This document shows positions 58,816 to 64,000 of a stretch of 64,000 bases of DNA, piece after piece (the stretch's first letter is position 1; each line of letters begins with the position of its first letter). Where the stretch lies: assembly GCF_019175385.1 (NCBI RefSeq), contig NC_083338.1, positions 68,580,712 to 68,644,711 on the forward strand. Direction: 5' to 3'. Both the position numbers and the translations under genes were made by a program. The DNA comes from Lycium barbarum (taxonomy: Eukaryota > Streptophyta > Magnoliopsida > Solanales > Solanaceae). The notes below the pieces were generated by a model. That model was not told the DNA's origin. It was given only the letters and a program-made list of their open reading frames with translations, and searched no databases.

Positions 58816-59123
58816 ACTCAACTTCGACTTCTGATATTTTATTAAGCTTTAGGTAACAATCCAGTTGTGAGCCTCTAATATTGTTTTTCTCTCAGTAAAA
58901 AACTTCATTCTATTACTTCAAAAAATGTTACAGATGTTTGTAAGACATCTATGCATCATGTACAACCCAATATGTTTAAGAATACAATATGTTCTATTAC
59001 TTTAATTTGCATTCCTCTTTATTGATTTAACAATAAATTTGTTCTTAAGATACTTCTCAACAGGTGGTTCTGATTATGCTAAGATATTATTGTCCTGCTC
59101 GTGTACAAGATACATATAAATCT
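58816..59123 (+). other. 3' flank of the small ORF
   Basis: AT-rich and without further frames. AATACAATATG-type strings near 58981 and AATAAATTTG near 59031 could serve as polyadenylation signals. No element terminus was seen before 59124. Confidence 0.35.
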
Positions 59124-59377
59124 GGGAAATTACAGAAGTTGCACTCTAAACTTATTTCGAAAAGTCAGTTACACACTTAAAATTAATTGGTTACTACTTA
59201 CCCTATTCTTATTCAAAGTGGAATTAATTGTTGGAAATTAGATGAGGAAAATAGGAAGGAAGGGCTTGAGATGTGATATTATCATTAGCTCAAAGGAGCG
59301 ATTGCCTGTCTACGGGATTAGCTGACAATGAGGTTAACTCATTGGAGTTGTAGTTGTTTTGAAAAGTCAATTACACA

Positions 59378-60985
59378 CAGTGGCGGAGCCAGAGATTTTG
59401 GTAAGGTTGTTCAAATGTTGACGAGCATATAATTTTTTTCCGATGAATGAGTGCAATGATTTTTTTTTTTAAGATCATCACTGCACACCTGCCTAAAAAT
59501 TTTTAGTCCATTTGATTTCGCAGGTTATTCTTGATAAATTTCATTGCTAGAAAACTCTTACGGCGATTATAGTATCAAATGAAAGCAAAAACAAACAACA
59601 ACATACCCAGTGTACATAATCCCACAAGTGGAGAACACCAAGGGGCATTCCGAGAATGTTACAAAGCGAAAGATAACGACTAATTAATTTTCTTTGAAAA
59701 AAAAAAGAAAGAGAACAAAGTTGGATAATTAAAATGTTCACAGAAGCAATTAAAAAAGAAAAGAGAACAAAATAAGTGGTAGCTAACTTGCTATTAGATC
59801 TCGTTGTCTTCATTTTAACAGTACATCTTCTTCTTTTCTAGGAAATAGGAAGGAAAGAAGAAAGACTAAAGGAGCTTCAACAAATGAGTCCAACGTAACT
59901 CCAAACCAACACAGGAATAAACCAAATTCAAATAAGTTTAGTCGGAACATGGAAGAAAATAAGTGCAAATACAAATCAACCAAGTAGTTTCAGACATTTA
60001 TTGTATGTTTTCTTTTAAAGAAAGAAGATGACCAGCGTTTGACACAAGCTTTAAACCATGACTTTTAGGTAAAATTGAACATCATTTACCTCTAAGCTAT
60101 CTATCTCAATTATTTTAAGGGTGTTTAAAATTTAATTTATATCTAGTTAACTATAATATCTTAGGGCTGGGCATAAATACCGAAAATAGAAAAACCGGAC
60201 CGAACAAAACCGAACATCAAAAAACAAAAATAGAAAGAATCGAACAGAACTAGTTTGGTTCGGTGTTCGGTGTCCACCTTCAAAAAATCAAAACCGAAAT
60301 AGCCGAACTGAAGTTTGATAAAACCGAACTGAAGAACCGAGCGCACACCGAAATTTAATACATTACCCAAAAAAATTAAAATAGTCCAGGCCCATTAAGG
60401 TTAAGCAAAAAAAAAAAAAAATTGTAACAAACCCTCTTTTGCTTTTGCATCCCTAATTTTCCACTTCAGTTGAGAAAACCAAATATCCTTAACAAAGGAA
60501 GGTGACTAGGATGAGTCTTTAGGATTAATGTATATCTTTTATGTGTTTTGTTAGTTATTCTTACTGTACGTATATAACACCTAGTAATCCTATATCATGG
60601 TTACAGTTTTCTTTTCTTGTGTATCCTGTTTGTTTGATTTTGATTTCAATTTATCAGTTTTATGTTTTATTGAGAATATGAATTAGTGTAAATGGAATCA
60701 CTTGTAATATCATATAAAAAAAATGAATTGAAAAAAGCAAAACCGAACCAAACCGAACTTTAAAAAATCGAAACCGTAAGAATCGAATCGAACCGAACTA
60801 GTTTGGTTCGGTGTTCGGTGTCCACCTTCAAAAACTCGAAACCGAAATAGCCGAATCAAAGTTTAATAAAACCGAACCGAAGAACCGAACGCCCACCCCT
60901 ATAATATTTAATCCATATACTAGTACCATTTTCCAGCCAAGGGTGTGCAGATGACCACCCTTGGCCATGAGTGGCTCCGCCACTT
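59378..60985. mobile_element. Non-autonomous hAT-like element, outer
   Basis: The termini CAGTGGCGGAGCCA and TGGCTCCGCCACTT are inverted repeats, flanked by the 8-bp duplication ATTACACA/ATTACATA (one difference). The CAG terminus and 8-bp duplication fit the hAT superfamily. No transposase was seen in its 1608 bp, and it contains another hAT-like element. Confidence 0.85.
60162..60901. mobile_element. Non-autonomous hAT-like element, inner
   Basis: The ends TAGGGCTGGGC and GCCCACCCCTA are inverted repeats, flanked by TAATATCT/TAATATTT (60154-60161 and 60902-60909), an 8-bp duplication with one difference. Its two ends are also direct repeats: GAACTAGTTTGGTTCGGTGT and about 110 bp of ACCGAAC-rich sequence occur at 60248-60350 and again at 60796-60900. 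It is non-coding. Confidence 0.8.
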
Positions 60986-61412
60986 ATTACATACTAAAAC
61001 TAATCGGATGATCTAATACCTCCTATTCATGTCGGAAATGATTTTTTTTTTTTTTGATAAATGAACTTTTTTATTTACAAACCAGTTGACAATTACATCA
61101 TATTTCAAACAAGAGAGTGAGCATAACCATGCCTCAGCATCCTAGGATGTACTGGAATTCTCCAAATGCTTAATTAAGATAGCTCATATATGAAGAACTA
61201 AAAAAAACAGTGAATAATTAAGATAGCTTCAGAGTTCTGGAATTCTCCAAATGCTTTATCCTAGCAGCCAGTTAATTCTTGTAAGTGATTTGTTTTGATG
61301 GGTAATGTTAGATGGCCGATTAATTTAGTGTGTAAGTGACTTTTTCGGATAACTACAAAATATAATCTATGTATTTTCCCTTATTTAAATTACACCAAGG
61401 TTGCAAAGTTAC

Positions 61413-62694
61413 TGTAACGTTTGGTCGTTACAGACTTTTCTTCTCTTTTCCTCAAATACCCCTCGTTTGGGTTCGCACCGATAGCTATTATAAGTGGGAC
61501 TTGCGGCTAAGGGTGCAAAATTTCCTAACTTAAAATATCTCGGAAGTAGGTTATCTGCTTTTGCGTTTGGCGGGCCGCTTCAGCGAGCCCGCATCGGCAA
61601 AGGTAGGTCTGCGTGGGCAGAATTTCTGATGAGTTAATGAACTTGCGTCTGCGGCATCGCGTGGGTGAGTGCTTTTCCGTGTAAGTAGCAATCGCTTAAT
61701 CAGACCTAGCTTTTATTTCCCCATTTCAAGATTGGACCCCATTTTCACCCAATATCATATTTTCAAGAGCTGCTTTGGGAGTTGATTTCAAACAGCTCTA
61801 GAGTCCTAGGAGAAGGTGAGATCTAAACCCCATTCCATTATTTCCCTCTTGCAATTATCATTCCATTAATAATTTCATGATTAAGATTCTTGGGTTTGGG
61901 GAGAATTTCGTAATTGTAAAATTCTAGGTGGGGTAAATGGTGTCTTGTAAGTGAAATCTTGGTGATTGAGGGTTAATAAATTAATTGTTAGTTTGGGAGA
62001 ACTATTTTCTAACTCCAATCTCTAATTTTAGCTTGGTTTTCTCAGGTGTATTAAGTGTGAGGTTTTCTTAGAAATTAAGGGTTATGGTATTCAAGGGATT
62101 TGGAAGCTCATTTGGGGTTAGTTAGTTATAAATTGTAGGTTGTTGATCGTTGTAGATTCTTGTAGGTGAGTTTTTAAAGAAAAGTTTCGATTTTGCCCTT
62201 GTGGGTCTGGAGTCCATCTCCTTAGGGTTTCTTAGAACTCTTTTGGGGGTCTTGGTGGTTTGAATATTCTCTACGTGTTACTTATATGAGTTTCTTACTT
62301 ACCTTGTTAGACTTTACCATATCCTGACAATTTGCGAAGAAGGAAGGTATAGCTCAAAATGGATGTTCGTGGCACCTGTTCAACCTCGAGGTAGGTTACG
62401 GCTTACTTGAGTTAGACTTCGGCTAGGAATTCGTATGTAATTAGTAGATGTTGATGGAGAAAGCATGTTTAGGTCTTTCGGACATGGTGTTGGGATGGAT
62501 TACAATTAGGTTAGTATGATTTCTGATTATGCGGGCTGATTGTCGTTATTTATACATTGATTAACATGTGGAGTGTTTGGCTATGTAATTTGGAGTTGCG
62601 GCATGTGATAGACTCATGGGTAGAAATTGGAACCTCATATTTGATACGATTGATGATTCATGTAAGCATTGATTGATTTAGGGTACTTAGAGAT
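61413..62694 (+). repeat. Plus-strand LTR, truncated on the right
   Basis: It starts TGTAACGTTTGGTCGTTAC. It has a CGGGCCGCTTCAGCGAGCCCG-containing array (61560-61680), a TATA-like TTTTATTTCC (near 61710) and a donor AAG|GTGAG at 61816, about 105 nt on. It is the same family as the solo LTR at 14147-16306. It is cut at 62695 by the next LTR. Confidence 0.75.
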
Positions 62695-64000
62695 TATAAC
62701 ACCTCATACCTTCTAACTAAGCCTTATTCATGATTCAGCGACTTAGAGACTAAGACGGGGAGTGTTGGGACTGAAAATTTGCCTTAGATCGGTAAATTGA
62801 CATTTTACGTCAATTATACGGGCCGTATATTTATGTACGGGCCATACTTTGAGGACGTACCTCACGAGGGAAGAATTCTAGGTTTTTGGAATTTGGCATT
62901 CTAGGTACAGCCATATTGTACGGGCTGTACATGGTACCCCTACCTCACCAAAAACGATTAGAGGTCACTAGAATTAGACATTCTAGGTACGCCCAAATGG
63001 AACTGGCCGTACATGGTGCCCGCACATTTCCCGACGCAATGTACGGCCCCGTACATGGTGCCCATACATTTCCCGACACAGTGAAACATATAAATATGCA
63101 AGTTCAATTCTAAATTCTATTTTTCACTTTCCCAAGCCCTAGCACGAAGGTTCTCTTCTCCCATCAATCCAATACATCAAGGTAAGCCTATTTCAAGCAT
63201 TCCAAGTAAATTCTAACATATATCCATAAATTCTAAATAGGAAGTCATTGTCCTAACCTAGGGTATTCAAGAAAACTCATCTAAAGTATTCAAGATTGAA
63301 GCTTTGGCGATTCTCTTCAAGTTCAGACCTTTTATACCAATTTTGGAGCGATTATGGTATGTATGGTTTCTATCCACGTGTGAGAACATCATTGTTCTTC
63401 CTCACGCCGCGTTCTTCCATGAAAATATGAAGTTTCACCAAAACTAGGGTTTCTATCCTAATTCATGATAACCTAAATTACATATATCATGTTATATTCG
63501 TTATTGTATTCATGATATTCTATTTTGGTTATTGGGAATCCGTCCGTAATCCAGGGAAACTCATGTTTTGAATTCCATGGGTTCATAAATGTAAGTTATG
63601 AATTTTTATGTTTAATTCCATGAAGCCCCCCCCCCCCCCCCCCCTGTATTCATGTTTTCACACAAGTTATACTATATATCTATATTCATGTTATATTACA
63701 GTCACGAATCATGTTTATGTAATTCATGAGGTTCTAAGCCAACTATATCCATGTTCATGCTTTGGGAGTTGAACAGATTACCAAGAAGGTTTAATACCTA
63801 AACTTACGTAACCAACGTACGATAAGGATCGCTCCGCCCATTTAGGACGATACCTTCATGTTACCCATTACGGGTTATTGGATCCATTCATGCCCTGTTC
63901 ATGTCTGTTACCCTGGCAATGTATGAGATGGCTTAGCTGATTGGGAAGAGATCAGACGCCACGTGCTCACGCAGTGGTTACATGTCAGTTATACTAAGGT
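62695..64000 (+). repeat. Plus-strand LTR running out of the window
   Basis: It starts TATAACACCTCATACC (decayed TGTAACACC). A TACGGGCCGTATA / GTACGGGCTGTACATGG palindrome array (62815-63065) precedes a TATAAATA box at 63089-63096. A donor CATCAAG|GTAAGC lies 93 nt further (63182). A 19-base C run is at 63626-63644. The family matches the fragments 18607-19072 and 22375-22702. Confidence 0.75.

Larger units (their letters stand above)
59124..61380. mobile_element. Long-TIR DNA element hosting nested hAT copies
   Basis: The left arm 59124-59190 (GGGAAATTAC...CGAAAAGTCAGTTACACAC...AATTAATTGG) and the reverse complement of 61308-61380 (GGGAAAATAC...CGAAAAAGTCACTTACACAC...AATTAATCGG) form imperfect terminal inverted repeats of about 65-70 bp. 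Long TIRs suggest a MULE-like MITE, but a 9-bp duplication is not clear. Without the inner insertion it would be about 640 bp. A partial second copy is at 45861-46083. Confidence 0.65.

Noticed and set aside
45861..59340. A single giant element bounded by the repeats at 45861 and 59147
   Set aside because: The two copies are in the same orientation without LTR termini or PBS, and the second belongs to a long-TIR element; the interval contains unrelated insertions.

Overview
The window is plant nuclear DNA made almost entirely of nested transposable elements. The retroelement lineages (Tekay/Del-like Ty3 chromoviruses, a Sirevirus-like Ty1/copia, a Tat-like element with an antisense gene) and the small DNA elements (Stowaway, hAT-like) indicate an angiosperm. 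The LTR families and the hAT terminus CAGTGGCGGAGCC suggest Solanaceae, which is inference. No bacterial-style operons, rRNA or tRNA genes were seen. Only one candidate host gene stands out, a small ORF at 58534-58815.

Layout. 1-8999: a decayed minus-strand Ty3 element (5' LTR 7468-8999, leader and PBS 7260-7467, gag-pol 7259 down to 2296), split by a solo LTR (2978-5490, TSD CCTAC) and cut at its left by another LTR (1-2295). 9002-11907: the 3' end of a plus-strand Sirevirus-like element (env-like pseudogene with a C-terminal coiled coil, PPT region, 3' LTR). 11960-13345: Ty3 protease-RT scrap and LTR heads. 13346-18606: a plus-strand Ty1/copia remnant with a solo LTR (14147-16306, TSD CACCT) inside its RT. 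18607-22702: a plus-strand LTR fragment split by a solo LTR (19073-22369, TSD ATACA). 22703-24139 and 33507-35260: a minus-strand LTR split by a complete 9.4-kb Ty3 chromovirus (24140-33501, TSD GTTTC). 35261-40043: an apparently non-autonomous LTR element with an acidic repeat ORF, a 5S rRNA-like segment, PBS and LTR. 40044-41205: an LTR fragment. 41206-45860: the 3' part of a Tat-like element carrying an antisense multi-exon gene and a 3' LTR. 46453-56351: a second complete 9.9-kb Ty3 chromovirus. 56352-59123: copia scrap, an AT microsatellite, a Stowaway MITE and the small candidate gene. 59124-61380: a triple nest of DNA transposons. 61413-64000: two plus-strand LTRs.

The most interesting signals are shared RNA-level architectures. 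Four Ty3-type leaders, one of them the gag-pol-less element, carry a hairpin between PBS and gag whose loop holds a six-base palindrome (GCGCGC in three, GGGCCC in one). This is the form expected of a kissing-loop genome dimerisation site. Almost every LTR, although different in sequence, repeats one blueprint: a family-specific palindrome array just upstream of the TATA box, a consensus 5' splice site about 100 or about 225-270 nt downstream, a second donor-like motif, a GC-rich stem array, and a conserved CAGTAC/GTACTG hairpin. These observations come from reading by eye and need alignment and folding to confirm.
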